This document shows positions 1 to 7,123 of a DNA stretch of 15,411 nucleotides, piece after piece. The position numbers were made by a program, and so were the translations under genes. Within the stretch, counting starts at the first letter, position 1. Every line of letters starts with the position of its first letter. The stretch is from an uncultured Cyanobium sp. (GTDB lineage: Bacteria > Cyanobacteriota > Cyanobacteriia > PCC-6307 > Cyanobiaceae). The DNA lies in the NCBI GenBank assembly GCA_937919075.1, contig CALFOF010000286.1, positions 1-15,411 on the forward strand, written 5' to 3'. The notes under the pieces were generated by a model. It was not told the origin of the DNA, searched no databases, and saw nothing but the letters and a program-made list of their open reading frames with translations.

Positions 1-239
1 AGGCGCAGCCGCCGCCGCGACAGAAAACGGCCAGCGTCAGCCGCAGACCCTGCCGCGCCACCGGCCGGGTCTGGGTCGAGGTAATGCACCGGCAGGCCAA
101 GGCTTTCGGCGGCCGCCCGGTGGCGCGACTCGGTGGCCAGCAGCGGCGCATGGCCCCTCCGCTCCAGGGCGCGGGCCAGGGCCAGCATCGGGAAGATGTC
201 CCCGTAGGTGCCCTTGGCGATGATCAGGGGCCGGCCCAT
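1..239 (-). CDS. Glycosyltransferase, MGT/UGT-like (GT28/GT1 fold), N-terminal part
   Basis: This is the first 79 codons of a gene that leaves the window on the left. It starts at ATG 239-237. The N-terminus reads a hydrophobic beta-strand (LIIAKGTYGD) followed by IFPMLALARALERRGH and then LLATESRHRAAAESLGL. That is the usual opening of the macrolide/sterol glycosyltransferase group: the G-x-x-G-D loop, a conserved P-hLALA-x-AL helix and R-G-H before the second strand. Family members move a sugar from a nucleotide donor to a lipid or small-molecule acceptor; neither donor nor acceptor can be inferred here because the C-terminal nucleotide-sugar domain is missing. It is divergent from the oxidoreductase gene at 357, with about 117 bp between the two starts. 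The fold assignment is fairly sure, the substrate unknown. Confidence 0.72.
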   Translation of the reverse strand, partial: MGRPLIIAKGTYGDIFPMLALARALERRGHAPLLATESRHRAAAESLGLPVHYLDPDPAGGAAGSAADAGRFLSRRRLR

Positions 240-257
240 CGTTCAGACCTTCAAACG

Positions 258-293
258 GGCAGGCAAGCAGAGCCCCAGGCAGGCAAGCAGAGC
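258..293. repeat. Two-copy 16-bp direct repeat in the divergent intergenic region
   Basis: GGCAGGCAAGCAGAGC occurs at 258-273 and again, identically, at 278-293, a 20-bp period. It lies between the divergent starts at 239 (-) and 357 (+). It could be a regulator-binding pair or a simple duplication; the sequence alone does not decide. Confidence 0.6.
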
Positions 294-356
294 TCCATGC
301 CAGCACGGCCGCTGCGGCACCCGCCAGAGTGGACCTTCCTCAGGCGGTGGCATGGC

Positions 357-2624
357 ATGGAGCCCGGCAACGACTCTTCCACTGCGAAGTCAGCCCTCCC
401 TACCAGCGGCGGCGGCTGGCCGCTGATCGACGGCTGGGCCAAGGCCAGCCTCTCGCCCCGCGGCCCGCTGCTCTGGCAAACCCTGCTGCACAAGAGCGCC
501 TGCCTCTCCTGCGCCTGGGGCACGGGCGGTCAGAACGGCGGCTTCGTCGATGAGCTGGGCGAGCCGCTGCAGCGCTGCCTCAAGAGCGTGGAAGCGGTCG
601 CGGCGGAACTGCAGCCGGCGGTGCCGCAGGGGGTGTTCGCCGAACGCAGCCTGGCGATGCTGCAGCAGCTCAGCTCGCTTGAGGCTGACCGGCTCGGCCG
701 GCTCAGCCATCCGCTGATCCTGCGCGAAGGCCGCAGCCACTACGAGCGCCTCGGCTGGGACGACGTGTTCGAGCTGGCCGACGCCGCCTTCCGCTGCCCG
801 CCGGAGCGGCTGGCCTCCTACAGCTCCGGCCGCTCCTCCAATGAGGCCGCCTACCTGCTGCAGTTGCTGCTGCGGGCGCTGGGCTCGAGCAACCTGGCCG
901 ACTGCTCCGATCTCTGCCACGCCCCCTCCACCGTGGGGCTGGGCGAGGTGTTCGGCTCGGGCACCTCGATGGTGAGCCTCGAAAGCCTGCAGCAGGCCGA
1001 CTGCGTGGTGCTGGTGGGCTCCAATGCCCCCGCCAACCACCCGCGGCTGATGAACGAGCTGATCCGCCTGCGTGAACGCGGCGGCAGCGTGATCGTGATC
1101 AACCCGGTGCTGGAGGTGGGGCTGCTGAAGTTCGGCTCGCCGGCCTTTCCGATCAAGTCGATGCTGCGGGGTTCGGAGATCGCCTCGCTGTTTCTGCAGC
1201 CGGTGCCTGGCTCCGACACCGCCGTATTCCTCGGCCTGCAGAAGGCGCTGCTGGAAGCAGGCCAGGTGCGCCACGACTTCCTGCGCGCCCACACCGAAGG
1301 CGCCGAGGCGGTGCTGGAACAGCTCCGCGCCACCCCGTGGGAGGCGATCACCGCCTGCTGTGGCCTCAGCCGCGAGGAGCTCACGCACACCGCCGCGGTG
1401 ATCGGCCGCGCCAAAGGCGTGGTGTTCGCCTGGGCGATGGGCATCACCCACCACAGCAACGGCACCACCAACGTGCACGCGATCGCCAACACGGCGCTGC
1501 TGAGCGGCAACGCCGGCAAGCCCGGGGCGGGCACGATGCCGATCCGCGGCCACTCCAACGTGCAGGGCTTCGGCTCGATGGGCGTCACGGTGAAGCTGCG
1601 GGCCGAGATGCAGCAGGCGCTGGAGCAACTGTTGGGCCGCCCGCTCAGCCGCGTGCCCGGCTACGACACCCGCGCCCTGATCACCGCCGCCGGTGCCGGC
1701 GCGGTGGACACCCTGCTGTGCCTGGGCGGCAACCTCTGGGGCGCCAACCCGGATTCCAGCGAGGCGAAGCAGGCGCTCGGCCGCATCGACACGATCTTCT
1801 ACCTGGCCACCAAGCCCAACCAGGGGCACTTCCACGGGCTGGGGCGGCGCCGCACCCTGGTGTTGCCGGTGTTCAACCGCTTCGAAACACCCCACGCCAC
1901 CACCACCGAATCGGGCAACAACTTCGTGCGCTTCAACGATCCGGGCCGTTCGCACCTGAAGCGCGCCGACCTGATCAGCGAGCTGGGCTTCCTGGCAGAG
2001 CTGGCCCGGCGGCGGCTGGGCAACGATCCGATCGACTGGGGTCGCCTCCAGGATGCCGTCTACGTGCGTCAGCTGATCGCCCGCACCGTGCCGGGCTATG
2101 GCGCGATCGCCACGATCGATGCCACCAAGCGCGAATTCAGCGTGGCGGGGCGGGTGTTCGAGCAGCCCAGCTTCCCCACACCGTCAGGGAAAGCACGGAT
2201 GGAGCCCACACCCTTGCCGGCGCTGACGCTGCCTGAGCCGGCCCATTTCGGTGGCCTGGCGCCGGGGGAAGCGGGCCTGGTGCTGGCCCTGATCACCGCC
2301 CGCAGCTACTCGCAGCACAACACCGTGGTGTACAAACCGGGCGATGCCTACCGCGGCATGCCTCACCGCAACACGATCCTGATGAACCGGGGCGATCTGG
2401 CCCGCTGCGGCCTGCGCGCCCACCAGCGCGTGACCGTGCAGGGCGAAGCCGGCGCCCTGAGCGATGTGGAAGTGATTCCCGGCGAGATCCGCGCCGGCGC
2501 CGGGCTGATGTTCTACCCGGAGGTGAACGCCATTTTCCGCGCCACCATCGACCAGCGCAGCGGCACACCGGCCTTCAAGCGGGTGCCGGTGCTGGTGCGC
2601 AGCGGGCCCGCTGCTACGGGCTAG
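357..2624 (+). CDS. FdhF/YdeP-family molybdopterin oxidoreductase
   Basis: A 755-residue enzyme of the molybdopterin (DMSO reductase) superfamily, matching the roughly 760-residue YdeP-type subfamily in length. Visible are Cys49 and Cys52 in ACLSCAWG and Cys74 in LQRCLKS, the usual N-terminal cysteine set of this group. YSSGRSSNEAAYLLQ and DCSDLCHAPS (Cys187-His188) follow; the Cys-His pair is where formate dehydrogenases carry the Mo/W ligand Cys or Sec followed by His. Then come FAWAMGITHHSNGT, IRGHSNVQG, and a C-terminal MGD-binding domain (RSYSQHNTVVYKPGDAYRG; FYPEVNA). No Tat or Sec signal is seen, so it is probably cytoplasmic. ATG 357 was chosen because the reading frame upstream (including ATG 297) has no family-like sequence. 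Homologues are often labelled formate dehydrogenase-like, and E. coli YdeP is linked to acid resistance, but the reaction is not established. It probably depends on the moaA/mobA products encoded downstream. Confidence 0.88.
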   Translation: MEPGNDSSTAKSALPTSGGGWPLIDGWAKASLSPRGPLLWQTLLHKSACLSCAWGTGGQNGGFVDELGEPLQRCLKSVEAVAAELQPAVPQGVFAERSLAMLQQLSSLEADRLGRLSHPLILREGRSHYERLGWDDVFELADAAFRCPPERLASYSSGRSSNEAAYLLQLLLRALGSSNLADCSDLCHAPSTVGLGEVFGSGTSMVSLESLQQADCVVLVGSNAPANHPRLMNELIRLRERGGSVIVINPVLEVGLLKFGSPAFPIKSMLRGSEIASLFLQPVPGSDTAVFLGLQKALLEAGQVRHDFLRAHTEGAEAVLEQLRATPWEAITACCGLSREELTHTAAVIGRAKGVVFAWAMGITHHSNGTTNVHAIANTALLSGNAGKPGAGTMPIRGHSNVQGFGSMGVTVKLRAEMQQALEQLLGRPLSRVPGYDTRALITAAGAGAVDTLLCLGGNLWGANPDSSEAKQALGRIDTIFYLATKPNQGHFHGLGRRRTLVLPVFNRFETPHATTTESGNNFVRFNDPGRSHLKRADLISELGFLAELARRRLGNDPIDWGRLQDAVYVRQLIARTVPGYGAIATIDATKREFSVAGRVFEQPSFPTPSGKARMEPTPLPALTLPEPAHFGGLAPGEAGLVLALITARSYSQHNTVVYKPGDAYRGMPHRNTILMNRGDLARCGLRAHQRVTVQGEAGALSDVEVIPGEIRAGAGLMFYPEVNAIFRATIDQRSGTPAFKRVPVLVRSGPAATG

Positions 2625-4029
2625 GGCAGAGGCGGGTGGAGGCAATCCGCTCGGCCTCCACCAACCCGGCGGCGCGGCGCACCTCCGCCTGGCGGGCCTC
2701 CAGCACGGTGCGGTGCAGCGGCTTGCCCATGGCCTGCTGCTGCAGGGCGCTGGCCGCAAACGCCGCCCCGGCCTGCTCCAGGCTCTGGGGGAGCAGCGGC
2801 GCCTGACCGCCGCCGGCAGCAGCGTGCTCGGGATCGCCCACCACCGGCGGCGGCAGCGGGCGCGGCTGGCGCAGGGCCGTGTCGATCACCGCCAGCACCG
2901 CCCCCACTAGCAGGTAGGGATTGGCGCTCAGATCAGCCACCTTCAGCTCCAGATGGGCCGGTTCCCCTTCCAGCAGCCCTGCCGGGATCAGGCGCAGGGC
3001 CGCCTCCCGGTTCTCCACCCCCCACACCTGGAACGGCGCCGCCCAGCGGCTGGGGATCAGCCGCTGGTAGGAGATCTCCAGGGCACAGGCCAGCGGCAGC
3101 AGGGCCGGCAGCTCGTGCAGCAGCCCCGCCAGCAGGGCTTCACCGGCGTCGCTGAGGCCGGCCACCCCCTGCCCGCCGCTGAGCAGCGGCAGGCCGCCGC
3201 GGCACACGCTCAGGTGCAGGTGGCCGCCATTGCCGACCCGGTCGGCCGTCACCACCGGGCTGAAGCTGCACAACCAGCCGAAGCGCTGCGTGACCCGCTG
3301 GATCAGCAGCCGCGCCACCACCAGCTGGTCTGCCGCCGCCAGCGGTGGGGCCGGGGCCAACGAAAGCTCGAACTGGCCATCGCCATACTCCGGGTGCAGC
3401 TGCAGCCAGTCGAGTCCGGCGGCATCGAGCGCTTCGGCCAGTGCGTTGAGGTAGTCGAGGCCGGCCACCAGCCGATCGGCGCCGTAGGGGCCGCCGGCCA
3501 CGGCGGCGCTCCAGGCTCCCGCCGCCGCCTCGGGCGGAGCCACCATCCAATCGATCTCGAAACCGGCCTGCACCTGCAGGTCCTGGGCGGCGAGGTTGTC
3601 CTGCCAGCGGCGCGCAAACAGGCGCTGATCGGCGGCGTAGGGGGCGCCATCGCATTCGTAGCGCTCGCCCGCCACCCAGGCCCAGCCGGCCGGGCCATCG
3701 AGCAGGCGCAGGCTCTCCATCGCCGGCACCAGGCGCAGATCCCCGTCGGGGCAAGCCAGCGACTGGAGCGGATCGACCAGACCGGTGGGGCCGAATGCAT
3801 CGGCCACCGGCGAGAAGCCCACCCCATCGCTGGCCACCAGAGGCAACCGCCGCAGCGGTACGGCCTTGGCCAGCGCCGAGCCGGCGTGGTTCACGAAGGT
3901 GATCGCCACCTGGCGCACGCCCCGCTCACGCAAGGAGGGCAACAACTGCGTCGCATGGGCGGCTGCAGCCTCCCGTTGCGCCCGGCTCCTTAGGGGGGTG
4001 GACACGGCCCAGGCCGCTGCAGCCTCCAT
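2614..4029 (-). CDS. Glutamine synthetase-superfamily enzyme (PuuA/GlnT-like)
   Basis: A 471-residue protein, the same length class as gamma-glutamylputrescine synthetase (PuuA). After a small N-terminal domain the catalytic barrel shows LHPEYGDGQFEL (about 211-222; metal/glutamate-binding E-x-GQ-E type), GNGGHLHLS (266-274; equivalent of the GS ammonium/glutamate-site N-G-x-H-x-H), WGVENREAALR (336-346; the N-R-x-x-x-x-R phosphate/ADP motif) and DLSANPYLLVGAVLA (366-380). These motifs support an ATP-dependent ligase joining glutamate to ammonia or an amine. It is not the main GlnA: the motifs are the diverged GlnT/PuuA kind, and the substrate is unknown. ATG 4029 is preferred over the upstream ATG 4143 because GGGAGAGG sits directly before it and the extra 38 residues look non-conserved. 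Its stop codon overlaps the end of the convergent oxidoreductase gene by 11 bp. Confidence 0.85.
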   Translation of the reverse strand: MEAAAAWAVSTPLRSRAQREAAAAHATQLLPSLRERGVRQVAITFVNHAGSALAKAVPLRRLPLVASDGVGFSPVADAFGPTGLVDPLQSLACPDGDLRLVPAMESLRLLDGPAGWAWVAGERYECDGAPYAADQRLFARRWQDNLAAQDLQVQAGFEIDWMVAPPEAAAGAWSAAVAGGPYGADRLVAGLDYLNALAEALDAAGLDWLQLHPEYGDGQFELSLAPAPPLAAADQLVVARLLIQRVTQRFGWLCSFSPVVTADRVGNGGHLHLSVCRGGLPLLSGGQGVAGLSDAGEALLAGLLHELPALLPLACALEISYQRLIPSRWAAPFQVWGVENREAALRLIPAGLLEGEPAHLELKVADLSANPYLLVGAVLAVIDTALRQPRPLPPPVVGDPEHAAAGGGQAPLLPQSLEQAGAAFAASALQQQAMGKPLHRTVLEARQAEVRRAAGLVEAERIASTRLCPSP

Positions 4030-4084
4030 CCTCTCCCGCACTTGCGGCGGCGCTGGGCATGGCGGGAAGACCGCAGGCGCATTC

Positions 4085-4100
4085 CTCGGGTTGGCCCGAG
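4085..4100. other. Perfect 6-bp inverted repeat (stem-loop) between divergent genes
   Basis: CTCGGG (4085-4090), loop TTGG, CCCGAG (4095-4100). It lies in the 183-bp interval between the GS-like gene start (4029, -) and the isochorismatase remnant (4213, +). There is no T-run, so a terminator is unlikely. It could be an operator or chance in GC-rich DNA. Confidence 0.4.
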
Positions 4101-4212
4101 TCGTTGGGATGGCCTTCAGCCTGGCCGTGCTCAGCATGGCCACAGGCAGCGATGGCTATCGCCTTCCGGCAGCCGCTGCTGCCCCCTTCCGACGGCCCGC
4201 CCCCCTCTACTC

Positions 4213-4790
4213 ATGCCCAGCACCGCCCTGCTCCTGGTTGACGTCCAGAACGGCACCTGCGGCGCGCCGCTCCCGGGCGCAGGAGGGCGGCTGGCTTCGA
4301 TCAGCACTTCGAGGCGGCGGTGCTGCCGCAGCTGCGCCTGGCGCTCGGCCATGCCCGGCAGGCCGGCCTGGAGGTGATCCACACCGTGATCGCCAACCTC
4401 ACCGCCGATGGCCGCGACCGCAGCTTCGACTACTAGCGCTCGGGCCTGGGCTTCGCGCCAGGCAGCTGGGAGGCCCAGGTGATCGCCCCGCTGGCGCCGC
4501 TGGCCGATGAGCTGGTGCTGCCGAAAAGCTCCTCGTCGCCGTTCAACTCCACCAGCCTTGATTACCTCCTGCGCAACATCGGCATCACCGAGCTGGTGGT
4601 GGCGGGCCTGCTCACCGATCAGTGCATCGATCACACCGTGAAGGATGCGGCAGATCGCGGCTACACCGTCACCTGCTTGATCGACGCCTGCATGGCCGAA
4701 TCGGCGGAGCGTCACCGGGCGGCGCTCAGCTGCTTCCGCGGCTATGGGCGGCTGCGCACGGTGGCGGAGTTCGTCGCCGCCCCACCTTGA
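4213..4790 (+). pseudogene. Isochorismatase-family cysteine hydrolase, frameshifted and with an in-frame TAG
   Basis: The product would be a cysteine hydrolase of the isochorismatase/nicotinamidase superfamily of about 190 residues. ATG 4213 opens with STALLLVDVQNG (the catalytic Asp strand). The frame then moves by one base somewhere between about 4255 and 4293, because the family-like sequence GFDQHFEAAVLPQLRLAL continues in the next frame from 4293. That frame meets TAG at 4434-4436 inside RSFDY*RSGLGF, where relatives usually have Lys or Gln (AAG or CAG to TAG is one change). After the stop it continues intact: ELVLPKSSSSPFNST (catalytic Lys) and GLLTDQCIDHTVKDA (nucleophile Cys), ending at TGA 4790. 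Two independent lesions argue for a pseudogene; sequencing error could explain one but less easily both. The gene is divergent from the GS-like gene, so the pair may once have acted on one nitrogen compound (inference). Confidence 0.82.
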
Positions 4791-4877
4791 AGCCATGCCT
4801 TTCAAGTCATCCCCATGCTCGCGTGGCTGTGTTGGCTCTCACCCGGTGACAGAAAGCGAAACGAAAGCAGGGAGGGG

Positions 4878-5333
4878 ATGACCGCTCAGATCAGCCTCAG
4901 GAAAGACACCAACCGAGCACATCGATGGCGTACCGATCCAACCGATCGAGATCTGCTTGCCCTCCCTTCCCCAGTACCCGCTCGATCCATTGCCCACCGC
5001 CGGTCTCTCGGTCCTCGCCAATTCGGCGCTGAACAACGGCACGGCAACGAACGCCAAGGATTACCTGCGCGTGAGCGCCGCCGGAGAGGTGGAGCTCTGC
5101 AACGTGCAGGACAACAACCCCTGACAGCCGGACAGGGCGCCACGGGTGAACCCAATCGCAAACAAAACAACACCTTCTTCATTAATACCTCGCACGGCCC
5201 GATCTACCTGCCTTTCAACGCCTCCTGGAGCAACTCACGCACCGACGCCCAGAACCGGACCATCACCAACATCGACGTGGTGCTGGCGTTCGACTGGGTC
5301 GACCGCAGCATCACTTCCAACTGCCTGTTCTGA
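4878..5333 (+). pseudogene. Unrecognised gene remnant split over two reading frames
   Basis: I do not recognise the family. From about 4880 to 5121 the frame beginning at bases 4930, 4933 and so on has normal coding character (VPIQPIEICLPSLPQYPLD, LPTAGLSVLANSALNN, SAAGEVELCNVQDNNP) and stops at TGA 5122-5124. From about 5118 onward the preceding frame takes over (NNTFFINTSHGPIYLPFNA, TITNIDVVLAFDWVDRSI), ending at TGA 5331-5333. Restoring one C in the CCCC run at 5117-5120 would join the two. Upstream, GGGAGGGG followed by ATG 4878 gives MTAQISLRKD in the second frame, so an earlier compensating shift near 4890-4915 would make a single protein of about 150 residues; that part is less certain. 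The product is Asn/Thr-rich in its second half, with two Cys. No signal peptide is visible. Confidence 0.5.
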
Positions 5334-5382
5334 CGGCGGAGGATCAGTTGGTGGTGGGTGTGGCGGCGACAGGTCTGGGCGC

Positions 5383-6492
5383 TCACCCCCCCAGATAGGC
5401 CATTTCGGCGTGGGGCCGCAGCTCGGCATCGCCTGCCTGCTCCTGACGCTCCTCGCTGTAGCGGTCGCGGCGCACCTGCCACTGGCCGCTCAAGGCGGCA
5501 CTCAGGCCGGCCGGATCCGGGCCAGGCCGCAGCCAGGGCTTGAGATCGAGGCCGCTGGCGGCGAACAGGCAGCTGTAGGCCACCCCATCGGCGGTGAGGC
5601 GCAGGCGGTTGCAGTCGCCGCAGAACGGCGCCGAGATCGAGGCCACCACCGCCAGGTGGCTGCCGCCCGAGCCGCCGCTGCCGCCACCATCGCGGTAACG
5701 CCAGCGAGCTGCGGTGCCATGGGCGCTGCGGCCCACCGGCTCCAGAGGCCAGCGTTCGCCGATCCGCTGCACCATCTCCTGGGCCGGCAGCACCTGCTCG
5801 GGCGCCCAGCCATTGCGGTTGCCCACATCCATGTATTCGATCAGCCGCAACTCGATGCCGCGCTGCCGCGCCAGGGCTGCCAGGGGCAGCAGCTGGTCGT
5901 CGTTGCGGTCGCGGGTGATCACCGCGTTGAGCTTCAGCGCTCCCGTCGCCGGATCGAAGCCTGCCGCCCTGGCGTGATCGAGGGCCGCCAGGATCGTGGC
6001 CAGGGCCCGGTCGCCGGCCGCTGCCCCGCCCCGCAGCCCGCCCATGCGGGCCACGCTGGCGCCATCGGTGCCATCGAGGCTCACCGTGAGCCGGTCAAGG
6101 CCGGCCTGCCGCAGCCGCTGCGCCCGCTCCGCCGTGAGCAACAGGCCGTTGGTGGTGAGGGCGATGGCCTCAAGCCGCGCGGCGCCTGTCGCCTGGCGCA
6201 ACGGCCGCAGCGCCGCCACCAGCTCCTCCACGCCGGGGTGCAGCAACGGCTCGCCGCCGGTGAGCCGCAGGGTGCGAAAGCCGAGGGCCGCAGCCTCGCT
6301 CACCAGAAGCACCCGCTCCTGGAGGTTGAGCAGCTCCGGCGGGTCGTGGGCATCCGGGCAGCAGTAGGGACAAGCCAGGTTGCAGCGGGCCGTCAGCGAG
6401 AGGCGCAGCACCCCGGGCGGGCGGCCCAGCCGGTCGCGCAGCGGTGAGGCCCCTGTTGAGACAGGCGGCATCGGCGAGGAGGGCCTGGTCAT
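5383..6492 (-). CDS. moaA: GTP 3',8-cyclase MoaA (molybdenum cofactor biosynthesis)
   Basis: A radical-SAM enzyme that converts GTP to 3',8-cyclo-GTP, the first step of molybdopterin synthesis. The 369 residues carry the SAM-cluster motif RCNLACPYC (Cys37, Cys41, Cys44), LTGGEPLL, the TTNGLLL strand, and the C-terminal second 4Fe-4S cluster FCGDCNRLRLTADG with Cys291, Cys294 and Cys308. It ends in the Gly-Gly tail required for activity in MoaA (MAYLGG). ATG 6492 is preceded by AGGGTGAG at a suitable distance, and only 4 bases separate it from the mobA stop, so it is very likely in one operon with mobA. The stretch at about 268-278 is a Gly/Ser-rich insertion (DGGGSGGSGGS) just before the second cluster, longer than I would expect for the family. 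The product serves NarB and probably the FdhF/YdeP-like enzyme. Confidence 0.95.
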   Translation of the reverse strand: MTRPSSPMPPVSTGASPLRDRLGRPPGVLRLSLTARCNLACPYCCPDAHDPPELLNLQERVLLVSEAAALGFRTLRLTGGEPLLHPGVEELVAALRPLRQATGAARLEAIALTTNGLLLTAERAQRLRQAGLDRLTVSLDGTDGASVARMGGLRGGAAAGDRALATILAALDHARAAGFDPATGALKLNAVITRDRNDDQLLPLAALARQRGIELRLIEYMDVGNRNGWAPEQVLPAQEMVQRIGERWPLEPVGRSAHGTAARWRYRDGGGSGGSGGSHLAVVASISAPFCGDCNRLRLTADGVAYSCLFAASGLDLKPWLRPGPDPAGLSAALSGQWQVRRDRYSEERQEQAGDAELRPHAEMAYLGG

Positions 6493-6496
6493 CGGC

Positions 6497-7123
6497 TCAC
6501 CCTGGCGGACCGCCCTGGGAACTGACGAGCCAGGGGCCTGGCCAGGCCGCCGGTCGGTTGCAGTTCCGCAACGCCGCCGCCGGCAGCGGCACGCGCCGGT
6601 GCCCCCGCTGCTCCAGCCAGCCCAGCAGGCGGCGGTCACCACCTGCGAGATACCGCTGCAGGGCAGCGCGGTGGGCCGCCGTGGCCGGATAGATCCCCAG
6701 CAAGGGCTGATCGCGGCGTCCGTCATGGGCCGTGAGCAGGCTGCCGGCGGGAACGGCCGCCCCGCCTGCCCCCGTGCCGGCCGCGATCAGGGCCTCCAGC
6801 GTGGGCCGGTCGAGCCAGGGCATGTCCACCGGGCAGAGCAGCAGGCGGTCGCCGGGGTAGCGGTCCATCAGGCGGGCGAGGGCGGTGAGCGGGCCGTCCC
6901 GGGGGGGTGGTTCATCGAGCACCTCCACCGGCGCCGGGGCCAGCAGGTGATGGGCGCGGTGGCAGCTGAGCAGGCAGACGGGGCGCTCCAGGCTCAGCAG
7001 CAGCCGCAGGCTGCGCTCCAACCAGGTGCCGCCTTCGGGATGGGGCAGCAGCGCCTTGTCGGTGCCCATGCGCCGGCTGGCGCCACCGCTCAGCAGACAG
7101 CAGCGCAGCGGTGCTGTGACCAT
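6497..7123 (-). CDS. mobA: Molybdenum cofactor guanylyltransferase MobA
   Basis: Transfers GMP from GTP to molybdopterin to form MGD, the cofactor form used by the DMSO reductase superfamily, including NarB. The 208-residue protein begins with the nucleotidyltransferase signature LLSGGASRRMGTDKALL (about 10-26). Further along are EPPPRDGPLTAL and LLLCPVDMPWLDRPTL, the Asp-containing metal-binding strand (D-M-P) of the GT-A fold. ATG 7123 overlaps the upstream hydrolase stop as TGATG; a GTG at 7126 is an alternative. The stop is 4 bases before the moaA start, so the three genes are probably translated from one message. Partnering with moaA and proximity to narB strengthen the call over CTP- or NTP-transferases of similar fold. 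Confidence 0.92.
   Translation of the reverse strand: MVTAPLRCCLLSGGASRRMGTDKALLPHPEGGTWLERSLRLLLSLERPVCLLSCHRAHHLLAPAPVEVLDEPPPRDGPLTALARLMDRYPGDRLLLCPVDMPWLDRPTLEALIAAGTGAGGAAVPAGSLLTAHDGRRDQPLLGIYPATAAHRAALQRYLAGGDRRLLGWLEQRGHRRVPLPAAALRNCNRPAAWPGPWLVSSQGGPPG

Noticed and set aside
390..1955. Minus-strand open frame of about 521 codons opposite the FdhF/YdeP-like gene
   Set aside because: The sense strand has clear family motifs; the antisense translation is low-complexity Ala/Gly/Arg/Gln/His-rich and matches nothing I know.
2953..3993. Plus-strand open frame of about 346 codons opposite the GS-like gene
   Set aside because: Antisense shadow, Gln/His/Arg-rich, no domain; the minus strand carries the GS motifs.
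5146..6447. Plus-strand open frame of about 433 codons opposite moaA
   Set aside because: It only gains length by running antisense to moaA, whose cysteine motifs and Gly-Gly tail fix the real strand.
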